From positions 1 through 64,000 of the forward strand of contig CAJXJW010000008.1 of NCBI GenBank assembly GCA_913055625.1: a stretch of 64,000 bases of DNA, in the 5' to 3' direction. This DNA comes from an uncultured Pseudomonadota bacterium (GTDB taxonomy: Bacteria; Pseudomonadota; Gammaproteobacteria; Steroidobacterales; Woeseiaceae). The first letter of the stretch is position 1; each line of letters begins with the position of its first letter. The position numbers were made by a program, and so were the translations under genes. A model generated the notes under the pieces. The model was not told the DNA's origin. It saw only the letters and a program-made list of their open reading frames with translations, and searched no databases. Positions 33,738 to 41,834 of the stretch are shown here, piece after piece.

Positions 33738-35004
33738 TCACCTGGGCCTCGCGCGCGAGAGCCTGCGGGAGCTGATCGCCGACGAGCGCCTGCCGGCCGG
33801 CGTGCGCGAGTCCCTCGCACACGACTACGACGCGGTGCGCGCCATGCTCGAGAAGATCGAGCACGGGCACCTGCACCTCGCCGTTTTCGGCCGCGTCAGT
33901 ACCGGCAAGTCCTCGCTGCTGAACGCACTGGTCGGCCGCAACGCGTTCGACGTCAGCCCGTTGCACGGGGAAACCCGGCATTCGTCGATGCAGGCCTGGG
34001 ACGAGGTCGAGGCGGGCGGCGTGTTCCTGCTCGACACACCCGGCCTTGACGAGGCAGGGGGCGAGGCGCGCGAGCAGCTTGCCGTCGAGGTGTCGCGGCG
34101 CGCCGATCTCGTGCTGTTCGTCATCGACGGGGATATCACCGAGTCGGAGCTTGCGGCCCTGCGCGCGCTGCTGGCGCAGGGGCGGCCCGTCATCGTGGTG
34201 CTGAACAAGAAAGACCTGTACACGGCCGACGAGCTGGCGCGCCTGCTGGAGGCCGTGCGCCGCCGCACCGAGGGACTCGTCGACCCGTCGCACGTCGTCG
34301 CGGTCGCTGCCGACCCGCGCCCGCAGGTCGTGGTACGCGTGCACGACGACGGATCCGAGGCCACCACCGAGCGGCCGCGACCACCCGACGTCGAGGTGCT
34401 GAGGCTGCGCCTGTGGGACATCGTCGAAGCCGAGGGCAAAACGCTCGCGGCGCTGAACGCCAGCCTGTTCGCGGCGGAACTCAGCGACCAGGTCGGCAAG
34501 CGCATACTCGCGGCGCGGCAGGAACTCGGCGACCGGCTCGTCCGCACGTACTGCGTCGGCAAGGGTGTTGCCGTCGCGCTCAATCCCGTGCCGATCGCGG
34601 ACCTGTTCGCCGCGGCGTTCATCGACGTAGGCATGGTCGTGCACTTGTCGCGGGTGTACGGGTTGCCGCTCAGCCGCCGCGAAGCCGGCTCGCTGGTCGG
34701 TGTCATCGCGGCGGAAGCGGCCGCGCTCACCGCGGCGGTGTGGGCCATTCACCTGGGTTCCAGCGCGCTCAAGCTGGGCACGGCCGGACTGTCAACGATG
34801 GCGACCGCGGCCGCCCAGGGCGCCGTCGCGTACTACAGCACGCTGGTCGTCGGCCGCGTGGCGGCCGAGTACCTGTCGAAGGGCAAGTCCTGGGGCGGCG
34901 CGGGGCCGAAGAAAGTGGTCAAGCGCATCCTCGACAGCCTCGATCGCGATTCGATCCTGCAGGACGCGCGGCGCGAGATCCGCGCGCGGCTGCGGGGGAG
35001 CTGA
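33661..35004 (+). CDS. Second Era-like GTPase with DUF697-type membrane C-terminus
   Basis: A 447-residue GTPase with P-loop FGRVSTGKSSLL (G77 to S84), G3 DTPGLDE and G4 LNKKD. A hydrophobic C-terminal half (about 290-400, including LNPVPIADLFAAAF, and an Ala-rich membrane region) resembles DUF697. The N-terminal transmembrane pair of its upstream neighbour is missing. ATG 33661 or GTG 33655 (GAGG nine bases upstream) lies inside the preceding gene, an overlap of 77-83 bases. No later in-frame start keeps the N-terminal domain. The shared architecture suggests an old tandem duplication followed by divergence, perhaps forming a heterodimer. Confidence 0.85.
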   Translation: MWKRVSAALPEWPWKKSKATTAPDDDHLGLARESLRELIADERLPAGVRESLAHDYDAVRAMLEKIEHGHLHLAVFGRVSTGKSSLLNALVGRNAFDVSPLHGETRHSSMQAWDEVEAGGVFLLDTPGLDEAGGEAREQLAVEVSRRADLVLFVIDGDITESELAALRALLAQGRPVIVVLNKKDLYTADELARLLEAVRRRTEGLVDPSHVVAVAADPRPQVVVRVHDDGSEATTERPRPPDVEVLRLRLWDIVEAEGKTLAALNASLFAAELSDQVGKRILAARQELGDRLVRTYCVGKGVAVALNPVPIADLFAAAFIDVGMVVHLSRVYGLPLSRREAGSLVGVIAAEAAALTAAVWAIHLGSSALKLGTAGLSTMATAAAQGAVAYYSTLVVGRVAAEYLSKGKSWGGAGPKKVVKRILDSLDRDSILQDARREIRARLRGS

Positions 35005-35008
35005 GGCC

Positions 35009-35368
35009 GTGGACCGCGTCGAACGCGCGAATCGCATCATCGCGACGATACGCGACATCCCGCCCGGCCAGGTTGCGAGCTACGGCCAGGTCGCCGAGAT
35101 GGCCGGCATCCCGCGTGGCGCACGGCAGGTGGGGCGCGTCCTGCGCGAGTTGCCGGACGATCACGACGTACCGTGGTACCGCGTCGTGCAGGCGGCCGGC
35201 ACGATCGCGTTCGACGAAGGGTCGCGGCCGTTTCGCGAACAGAAGAAGCGCCTGGCGGGCGAGGGCGTGCGCGTCGTTCGCGGCCGTATCGACATGCGCC
35301 GCTACCGCTGGCAGCCGGACCTCGACGAGCTCTTGTGGAAGCCGTCAGACGCGTGGGACGACGCATGA
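35009..35368 (+). CDS. Alkyltransferase-like protein (ATL, YbaZ type)
   Basis: A 119-residue protein of the MGMT fold without the N-terminal domain. The winged-helix and active-site loop align with O6-alkylguanine transferases (IPPGQVASYGQVAEMAG, RQVGRVLR). In the position of the catalytic Cys of the PCHR motif it has PWYR (VPWYRVV), a Trp for Cys change. That is the hallmark of ATL proteins, which bind O6-alkylguanine lesions without transferring the alkyl group and hand them to nucleotide excision repair. GTG start follows GGGGGAGC, four bases after the GTPase stop; the stop overlaps the next ATG. Confidence 0.9.
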   Translation: MDRVERANRIIATIRDIPPGQVASYGQVAEMAGIPRGARQVGRVLRELPDDHDVPWYRVVQAAGTIAFDEGSRPFREQKKRLAGEGVRVVRGRIDMRRYRWQPDLDELLWKPSDAWDDA

Positions 35369-36702
35369 CGGCACGGTCGACATTGCGCTCGCGCCTGTTC
35401 GGGATCATCTTGTCGCCAAAGATGCTCGCGCTACGGCGTCGCATGGCCGACGTCACTCGCCGTGCGCGGCGTGCCCCACACACCGTATCGGCGTTTCTCG
35501 AACTCGACGACCCGTACTCCTACCTGCTGTCGAGCTATCTCGGCGAACTGGCCGGGCACTACGCGATCGATCTGCGCGTCTATCTCACGGAAGCAATGCG
35601 CGGGCCGTTCCGGCCGGCCGAGGACCTGTACCGCGAGTTTGCGCTGGAGGACTGCCGGCGTGTTGCGCGGGAGCTCGGTATCCCGTTCCTCGACAAGGGC
35701 GCCACGCCGCCGGTCGAACACCGACGCGCGCTGATCGACACGTTGCTGGCCCGGGCCGGTACCGCGGGCTTTGCCGGGGACGTGCACGCCGCGCTCGCGG
35801 CATACTGGCGCGGCGATGCCGAAGCGGTTTCCCGTCGCACGCGCGATGCCGCGCCGATGCCGGGCGCGCAGGCGCTACTGGACCGCCACCAGGCGTTGCT
35901 AAGGCGTCTCGGCCACTATGACACGGCCACGCTGCACTACGGCGGCGAGTGGTATCGCGGCATCGACCGGCTGCACTACCTCGTCGATCGGCTCGATGCG
36001 CTCGGCGCCGCGTGCGAGCCGGGGCTGGCGCCGCGTATCGCATCCGTTCGCCAGGTCATGCGCACGGACCTGCCGGTGCGGCCACCGACGGCGGCGCGCG
36101 AGCTGCCACCCGTGGAGATGTTCTATTCGCTGCGCAGCCCGTACTCGTGGATCGCGCTCGATCGTGTCGCTGCCATCGCAGATGCATTCGGTGTGCCGTT
36201 GCACCTGCGCCCGGTGCTGCCGATGGCGATGCGCGGTCTGCCGGTGCCGCGGGCCAAGCGCCTTTACATTGCGCACGACGCGGCGCGTGAAGCGCGGCGC
36301 CACGGCGTGCCGTTCGGCCGCATCGCGGACCCGCTCGGCGCCGGAGTCGAACGCTGCATGGCCGTCTGGCAATATGCCGTCAGGGAAAAGCGCGAGCGGG
36401 ACTTCCTGCAGAGCGCGGGGCGCGCCATCTGGGCGCGCGGCATCGACGTCGCCACGGATGACGGTCTGCGCGCGGTGACGGCCCGCGCCGGCCTGTTTTG
36501 GCCGGAGGCGAAGGCGGCGCTGGCCGACGATAGCTGGCGCGCGATTGCGCAGGCCAACCGTGACGAGATGCAGGAAGCCGGTGCCTGGGGCGTGCCGACT
36601 TTGCGGGTCGGCGACTGGACGACATGGGGCCAGGACCGCGACTGGTTGCTGGCACGCCACCTCGAAGAACGCTGCGATAGCGGTGACGGGATCATGATAT
36701 GA
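35365..36702 (+). CDS. Tandem DsbA/HCCA-isomerase-like thioredoxin-fold protein
   Basis: A 445-residue protein made of two similar domains. The first starts near residue 40 (AFLELDDPYSYLLSSYL) and the second near 250 (EMFYSLRSPYSWIALDRV). Both carry the (S/D)PYS motif that replaces CxxC in the 2-hydroxychromene-2-carboxylate isomerase / kappa-class GST branch of the DsbA family. The second domain ends in the usual EAGAWGVPTLRVGDW cis-Pro loop. These enzymes bind glutathione; two fused copies probably form an internal dimer. Substrate unknown. The start overlaps the ATL stop (ATGA), and the end overlaps the next start the same way. Confidence 0.82.
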   Translation: MTARSTLRSRLFGIILSPKMLALRRRMADVTRRARRAPHTVSAFLELDDPYSYLLSSYLGELAGHYAIDLRVYLTEAMRGPFRPAEDLYREFALEDCRRVARELGIPFLDKGATPPVEHRRALIDTLLARAGTAGFAGDVHAALAAYWRGDAEAVSRRTRDAAPMPGAQALLDRHQALLRRLGHYDTATLHYGGEWYRGIDRLHYLVDRLDALGAACEPGLAPRIASVRQVMRTDLPVRPPTAARELPPVEMFYSLRSPYSWIALDRVAAIADAFGVPLHLRPVLPMAMRGLPVPRAKRLYIAHDAAREARRHGVPFGRIADPLGAGVERCMAVWQYAVREKRERDFLQSAGRAIWARGIDVATDDGLRAVTARAGLFWPEAKAALADDSWRAIAQANRDEMQEAGAWGVPTLRVGDWTTWGQDRDWLLARHLEERCDSGDGIMI

Positions 36703-37199
36703 CGACGGTGTTGTTTTCACACGGACAGGAATCCGGCCCCTGGGGCACGAAGATCCGTGCGATGGCGGAGCGCGTGCAATCGCTCGGTTGCACGGCCGAC
36801 AGTATCGACTACCAGGGCATCGCGGACCCGACGGAGCGCGTGCACAAGCTCGAGGCCTGCGCGCGCGACGTGGACGACCGGCTCGTGCTCGTCGGCTCGA
36901 GCATGGGCGGCCACGTGGCGACCGCCGCGGCCGAGACGCTGGGCGCGGCCGGCCTGTTCGTACTAGCGCCGGCGTACTTCATGCCCGGGTACGAACACCT
37001 GACGCCAGAGCCGCCATCGATGCCGATGAGCATCGTGCACGGCTGGCACGACGACGTCGTGCCGGTGGAGAACAGCATCCGCTACGCCGCGCGTTGCAGC
37101 GCGACGCTGCACATCGTGGACGGCGACCATCGCCTCACCGGCAATATTGCCGAAATCAACGACTACCTCGAGCTGTTTCTCGGCCGCCTCAACGACTAG
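36699..37199 (+). CDS. YqiA/UPF0227-like alpha/beta-hydrolase
   Basis: A 166-residue small serine hydrolase. The nucleophile elbow is VGSSMGGHVA, the acid is probably in GWHDDVVP, and the His in DGDHRLTG, a complete Ser-Asp-His triad. Size and motifs match short esterases of the YqiA / UPF0227 group. The substrate is probably a small ester or thioester. The ATG overlaps the preceding stop by four bases, so it is translationally coupled. Confidence 0.85.
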   Translation: MTTVLFSHGQESGPWGTKIRAMAERVQSLGCTADSIDYQGIADPTERVHKLEACARDVDDRLVLVGSSMGGHVATAAAETLGAAGLFVLAPAYFMPGYEHLTPEPPSMPMSIVHGWHDDVVPVENSIRYAARCSATLHIVDGDHRLTGNIAEINDYLELFLGRLND

Positions 37200-37217
37200 A
37201 TCCCGGAGGATCCCGAA

Positions 37218-37415
37218 ATGCGTTTATTGCTGTTGACCGGACTGCTCGCCCTCGCCGCCTGTTCCGGCGAGGACCAGGACACCGCGGGCAAGGAAATCGC
37301 CGACGACTACCAGCAGGCCCTCGACAGGGCGGCCGACGTCGAGCGCCAGGCGCAGGAGGCGAAGGACCGGGTGGACGCCGCTCTAGACGAAGCCGAGGAC
37401 GCGGTCAAGGACTAA
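37218..37415 (+). CDS. Small helical lipoprotein (65 aa)
   Basis: A 65-residue lipoprotein with signal LLLTGLLALAAC (Cys 15). The mature part is one long Ala/Glu/Asp-rich amphipathic helix (DDYQQALDRAADVERQAQ...), like Lpp-type or DUF-style coiled-coil lipoproteins. CGGAGGA precedes the ATG. It sits between the hydrolase and plsB. Function unknown; a periplasmic helical spacer is the simplest guess. Confidence 0.72.
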   Translation: MRLLLLTGLLALAACSGEDQDTAGKEIADDYQQALDRAADVERQAQEAKDRVDAALDEAEDAVKD

Positions 37416-37457
37416 AAGCCCCCGAAAGATAAGGATTTTTCGGTAGACTTGGCCGCC

Positions 37458-39935
37458 ATGAACATCGGGGGCGTCATCGTCCGGCCACTCTACTGGCTGG
37501 CGGGAAAAGTCTTTTCGATCTGGGCGCGGCCGGTGATCCAGCCGGACGAGCCGCGCGAACTCGTTACCGATCCCAAGGCGGCCATCTGTTACGTCCTGGA
37601 GACGGGCGGACTCGCGGACCTGCTCGCACTGGAACAGGCCTGTTCGCGAACCGGGATGCGTTCGCCGACGGCTACGCTGAACTACGCCGGCCTGCGAGAG
37701 CACAAGAGTGTCGTCGCATTGCGGCCGTCCAGGGGGGTGTTCGTCCGTCGTCCCGCGCCCGAATTCTCGCAGCGCCTGCGCCGGCTGGTCGAGGCAACCG
37801 ACAGCGAAACGCCGGGGGACCTGCTCCTCGTGCCCGTCTCGATCTACTGGGGGCGTTCGCCGGACAAGGACCGGTCGCTGTTCAAGCTGCTGTTCTCCGA
37901 GAACTGGGAGCTGGTCGGCCGGACGCGCAAGTTCTTCACGACGATCGTGCACGGACGCAGCACGCTGCTCCGTTTCAGCGAGCCGCTGCCCGTGAAATCG
38001 ATCGTCGACAGCGGCGTCGAGCCGGCGCTCGCGTTCCGCAAGGTGGCACGCGTGCTGCGCGTGCACTTCCGGCAGCGGCGGGCGGCGACTGTCGGTCCCG
38101 ACCTGTCGCACCGCCGGACGCTCGTCGAGCAGGTGCTCGTCGAGCCGTCCGTGCAGGCCGCGATAGCGGCGGAGGGCGGGGACGATCCCGCGAAAGCCGC
38201 GGCGGCGCGCGAGAATGCCCGAAAGTACGCGCTCGAGATCGCGGCGGATATCTCGTACCCGACGATCCGGGTAGCCGAGCGTTTCCTGAGATGGCTCTGG
38301 CACCGCATCTACGACGGGATCGAGTTGCAGCACGTCGATCGCGTCCATGAAGCGGCGAAGAAAAGCGAGATCATCTACGTGCCCTGCCATCGCAGCCACA
38401 TCGACTACCTGCTGCTGGCGTACATCGTTTACGAAGAGGGCCTGCACATCCCGCACGTTGCGGCCGGCATCAACCTGAACCTGCCGGTCGTGGGGTCGAT
38501 ACTCCGGCGCGGTGGCGCGTTCTTCCTTCGGCGCAGCTTCAAGGGCAACCGCCTGTACGCGGCGGTCTTCGACGCGTACCTGCACAAGATCCTGTCCCGC
38601 GGCTACTCGATCGAGTACTTCATCGAAGGCGGCCGGAGCCGCACCGGGCGCCTGCTGACACCGAAGGGCGGCATGCTGGCGATGACGGTGGGCTCCTATA
38701 TCAAGAATCCCCGGCGGCCGGTCGTGTTCGTACCCATCTATTTCGGCTACGAGAAACTGATCGAAGGCGATTCATTCATCAATGAACTCGGCGGCGCGGA
38801 GAAAAAGCGCGAAACCCTGTTCGGACTGATACGTTCGGTGAAGGCATTGCGGGAGAACTTCGGCAAGGTCTACGTCAACGTCGGCGATCCCGTCGAACTG
38901 GAGCCGCTGCTCGATGTCGCGCAGCCGGAGTGGCGGCACCAGCAGTACGACGGCGAGCGGCCGACATGGGTCGGCGACGTCATCGAGCAGCTCAGCGCGC
39001 GCATCATGCTGAACATCAACGCGGCTGCGGCGGTGACGCCGATCAGCCTGCTCGCCTACGCGCTGCTCGCGACACCGAAGCAGCGCATCGGGCTCGACGA
39101 ACTGCGCAGGCAGCTTCAGCTTTCCAAGGACCTGCTGCGCCGCTTTCGCTACTCCGGGTCCGTGACGATCCCGGAAATGACACCGGACGAGATCATCGCC
39201 CACGGCGAGAAGCTCGAGGTCATAGCGCGTTCGGCGCACCCGATGGGGGAGGTCATCGACATGACCGAGCGCACGGCCGTGCTGATGACCTACTTTCGCA
39301 ACAACATCCTGCACCTGCTGGCCGTGCCGGCGTCGGTCGCCTGCTGTTTCATCCAGGGCCGGCAGCTCGAGCACTCGGAACTGCAGCGCCTGATTCGCAT
39401 GATCTACCCGTTCATGCAGAAAGAGCTCTGGCTGAAGTGGGACTACGACGAGATCGACGATGTCACGACGGAGGCAATCGAGGCGTTGATCGAAATGGGC
39501 CTGCTGACCCGGGCGAACAACAAGAAGTTGCTTGTGCGGCCGCCCGCCGGGTCGGCGAAGGCCTATCAGCTGTTGATGCTGGGCCAGTCGATGGTGCCGA
39601 TGCTGCAGCGCTTCTATCTCGCGATCGCGATCCTGGTGCGCAACGGATCCGGCACGCTGTCGCGCGCGCGCCTCGAGGTGCTCTGCAAGCAGAGCGCGGA
39701 GCGGCTGTCGATGATCTACGGCCTGCACTCGCCGGATTTCTTCAACCAATCCCTGTTCCACGACTTCATCCGCAAGCTGCAGGATCTCGAAGTGCTGCGG
39801 CGCAACGAGCACGGCAAGCTGGAATTCGACGAGAGTATCGAAAGCATAGGCGCGGACGCGCGGCTCGTTCTCGGCGAGGAGATCCGGCACTCGATCCTGT
39901 CGCTGACCGTCGTCGAAGGTGAGACGGACGCATGA
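37458..39935 (+). CDS. plsB: Glycerol-3-phosphate 1-O-acyltransferase
   Basis: An 825-residue PlsB, the inner-membrane enzyme that acylates sn-glycerol-3-phosphate with acyl-CoA or acyl-ACP in the first step of phospholipid synthesis. The four acyltransferase blocks are visible: PCHRSHIDYLLL (HX4D catalytic pair), GGAFFLRRSF, FIEGGRSRTGR, and VVFVPIYFGYE. Length matches E. coli PlsB (about 807). ATG 37458 is preferred over an in-frame TTG at 37449. trhO overlaps its stop by four bases. Confidence 0.97.
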   Translation: MNIGGVIVRPLYWLAGKVFSIWARPVIQPDEPRELVTDPKAAICYVLETGGLADLLALEQACSRTGMRSPTATLNYAGLREHKSVVALRPSRGVFVRRPAPEFSQRLRRLVEATDSETPGDLLLVPVSIYWGRSPDKDRSLFKLLFSENWELVGRTRKFFTTIVHGRSTLLRFSEPLPVKSIVDSGVEPALAFRKVARVLRVHFRQRRAATVGPDLSHRRTLVEQVLVEPSVQAAIAAEGGDDPAKAAAARENARKYALEIAADISYPTIRVAERFLRWLWHRIYDGIELQHVDRVHEAAKKSEIIYVPCHRSHIDYLLLAYIVYEEGLHIPHVAAGINLNLPVVGSILRRGGAFFLRRSFKGNRLYAAVFDAYLHKILSRGYSIEYFIEGGRSRTGRLLTPKGGMLAMTVGSYIKNPRRPVVFVPIYFGYEKLIEGDSFINELGGAEKKRETLFGLIRSVKALRENFGKVYVNVGDPVELEPLLDVAQPEWRHQQYDGERPTWVGDVIEQLSARIMLNINAAAAVTPISLLAYALLATPKQRIGLDELRRQLQLSKDLLRRFRYSGSVTIPEMTPDEIIAHGEKLEVIARSAHPMGEVIDMTERTAVLMTYFRNNILHLLAVPASVACCFIQGRQLEHSELQRLIRMIYPFMQKELWLKWDYDEIDDVTTEAIEALIEMGLLTRANNKKLLVRPPAGSAKAYQLLMLGQSMVPMLQRFYLAIAILVRNGSGTLSRARLEVLCKQSAERLSMIYGLHSPDFFNQSLFHDFIRKLQDLEVLRRNEHGKLEFDESIESIGADARLVLGEEIRHSILSLTVVEGETDA

Positions 39936-40846
39936 AAGTTGCCGCGTTCTACCGGTTCCTGGACGTGGCGGACCCGGCGTCGCTGCGCGATGACCTGCTG
40001 GCCGAGTGCCGCGAACAGGGTCTGCTCGGCACCGTGCTCGTCGCGGCGGAGGGCGTCAACGGCACGCTGGCCGGAAGCGAAGCGGGCCTGCAAGCCGTGC
40101 TCGGCTGGCTCGGCCGGCGGCTGGGCGTCGATGCACCTCTCGAGGGGCGCTGGACGGATGCCAGCGAGGCGCCGTTTCGCAAACTGCGCGTCAGGCTGAA
40201 GAAGGAGATCGTCACGCTCGGCCGGCCGGACCTGCGGCCGCACGAACGCGTCGGCGAGTACGTCGCGCCGGCGGACTGGAATGCACTGATCGAGAATCCC
40301 GACGTGCTCGTCGTCGATACGCGGAACCACTACGAGTACGAAGTGGGCACGTTCCCGCGGGCTCTCGATCCCGGCACGGACAGCTTTCGCGAGTTTCCGG
40401 ACTATGCGGCGCGGCTCGCGGCGGAGGGCACGGACCGCCCGGTCGCAATGTTCTGCACCGGCGGGATTCGCTGCGAGAAGGCAACGGCGCTGATGCTGGA
40501 ACTCGGGTTCGAGGACGTGTATCACCTGCAGGGCGGCATCCTGAACTACCTGCAACAGGTGCCCGGGCACGAGAACCGATGGCAGGGCGAATGCTTCATC
40601 TTCGATACGCGCGTCGCGCTGGACAGGGACCTGGCAGAGGGCGGCTACGTCCAGTGCCATGCATGCCGGCGCCCGCTATCGGCCAAGGACCTCGCGTCGC
40701 CGGACTATCGCGAGGGCGTTTCCTGCCCGGCATGCATCGGCACGCTCGACGACGAACGGGAAGGGCGCCTCGCCGAACGCGCGAAGCAGGTGGCCCTTGC
40801 TGAGCGCCGCGGCGAGAAACACATCGGGCCGCGCGGCGAGGACTGA
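39932..40846 (+). CDS. trhO: tRNA uridine-34 hydroxylase (rhodanese-type)
   Basis: A 304-residue YceA/TrhO protein. The N-terminal ferredoxin-like domain (AAFYRFLDV, GVNGTLAGS) precedes a rhodanese domain (about 130-225, VVDTRNHYEYEVGTF) with catalytic Cys in MFCTGGIRCEKA. The C-terminal Cys motifs QCHACRRPL and CPACIGTL form a zinc-ribbon-like tail common in the family. TrhO hydroxylates U34 of tRNAs independently of oxygen, a step toward cmo5U. It is translationally coupled to plsB by an ATGA overlap. Confidence 0.95.
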   Translation: MKVAAFYRFLDVADPASLRDDLLAECREQGLLGTVLVAAEGVNGTLAGSEAGLQAVLGWLGRRLGVDAPLEGRWTDASEAPFRKLRVRLKKEIVTLGRPDLRPHERVGEYVAPADWNALIENPDVLVVDTRNHYEYEVGTFPRALDPGTDSFREFPDYAARLAAEGTDRPVAMFCTGGIRCEKATALMLELGFEDVYHLQGGILNYLQQVPGHENRWQGECFIFDTRVALDRDLAEGGYVQCHACRRPLSAKDLASPDYREGVSCPACIGTLDDEREGRLAERAKQVALAERRGEKHIGPRGED

Positions 40847-40856
40847 CGGCGGCGCG

Positions 40857-41156
40857 TCAGTCTTCGAAGACATCCGACCACTCGGGGTGGCGCGCGACTT
40901 GCGCGCGCACGAACGGGCACAGCGGCACGACCTTGAAGCCCTCGTCGCGTGCGTCGGCGACCATCTTCTCGACCAGTGCGACACCGACGCCCATGCCGCG
41001 AAGGCTGTCGTCCACGCCGGTATGGTCGGCAATGATCTTCTCCGGGGATAGCCGGGAATACGTGAGTTCGCCGGTGGCGTCGTAGCCTTCGACGCGGGCT
41101 ACGTAGCGACCCCGGGTGTCGGACTCGCTGTGCGTGATCGTGATGTTGGCGCTCAT
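40857..41156 (-). CDS. Small GNAT-like N-acetyltransferase (YjdJ type)
   Basis: A 99-residue short GNAT. Seen are EGYDATGELTYSRL, the acetyl-CoA loop around SLRGMGVGVALVEKMV, and the end VVPLCPFVRAQVARHPEW, typical of the Gcn5-related YjdJ/YidJ group. Substrate unknown. It is the last gene of the minus-strand block that starts with the copper genes, nine bases after copB's stop. Confidence 0.9.
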   Translation of the reverse strand: MSANITITHSESDTRGRYVARVEGYDATGELTYSRLSPEKIIADHTGVDDSLRGMGVGVALVEKMVADARDEGFKVVPLCPFVRAQVARHPEWSDVFED

Positions 41157-41165
41157 GAATACTCC

Positions 41166-41834
41166 TCAGAACCAGAAGCGGAGCCCGGCCAGCAACGTCG
41201 TGTCCGACTCGTCGCCCGTGCTATCGCGGAAGTGCTTCTCCCACTCGATGCCGACGTAGGGCGCGAACTTGCGCGTCACCTCGTAGCGCAGGCGCAGGCC
41301 GACCGAGGCCTCGCTCAGGCCGGATTCGGCGTCGAGTTCGGGGATGTCGCTGAACGCGATGTCGAGCTCCGCGCGGGGTTGCAGGACGAGGCGTTCGGTG
41401 AGCAGGAAGTCCTTCTCGAACTCGGCGCGGAGCGCGGCATCACCGTCTTCCGAAAGAAACAGCGCCGCGTCCGTCTCGATGCGGTAAGGCAGCAGGCCCT
41501 GTACGCCGGCAACCGCCCAGGCGAGGCCGCCGTCGTCGGTGTCGAGCCAGCGTGCGCCGAGTTGCAGGTTGAAGTACGGCGTGATGGCGCGGTCGTACAG
41601 GAGCTGCAGTTCGGCGTCCTCGGCATCGCCGCCGTCGAGTAATCCTTCGGTCTTCCACGCGAAGCCCTGGTAGTCGCCGCCGTAGCGTCCCTGCAGATCC
41701 CAGAGCAGGTCGCTGCCGGCCTCGCGGACTTCGACGCGTTCGCCGCGTGCGTAGCCGAAGTGACGCTCGTGGCGCATGTCGGCGGCGGCCGAGCCGAACG
41801 CCAGGAGGGTGAGCAGCGTGGCGGCGAGGCGCAT
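41166..41834 (-). CDS. copB: Copper resistance outer-membrane protein CopB
   Basis: A 222-residue outer-membrane beta-barrel of the CopB/PcoB family. It has a signal peptide (LAATLLTLLAFGSAAA), then barrel strands such as YGGDYQGFAWKTEG, APYVGIEWEKHF and terminal Phe (LLAGLRFWF). The Met/His-rich N-terminal region of some CopB proteins is almost absent here. CopB helps export or sequester copper across the outer membrane. The ATG shares its A with the copA stop (TGATG), so translation is coupled to copA. Confidence 0.93.
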   Translation of the reverse strand: MRLAATLLTLLAFGSAAADMRHERHFGYARGERVEVREAGSDLLWDLQGRYGGDYQGFAWKTEGLLDGGDAEDAELQLLYDRAITPYFNLQLGARWLDTDDGGLAWAVAGVQGLLPYRIETDAALFLSEDGDAALRAEFEKDFLLTERLVLQPRAELDIAFSDIPELDAESGLSEASVGLRLRYEVTRKFAPYVGIEWEKHFRDSTGDESDTTLLAGLRFWF

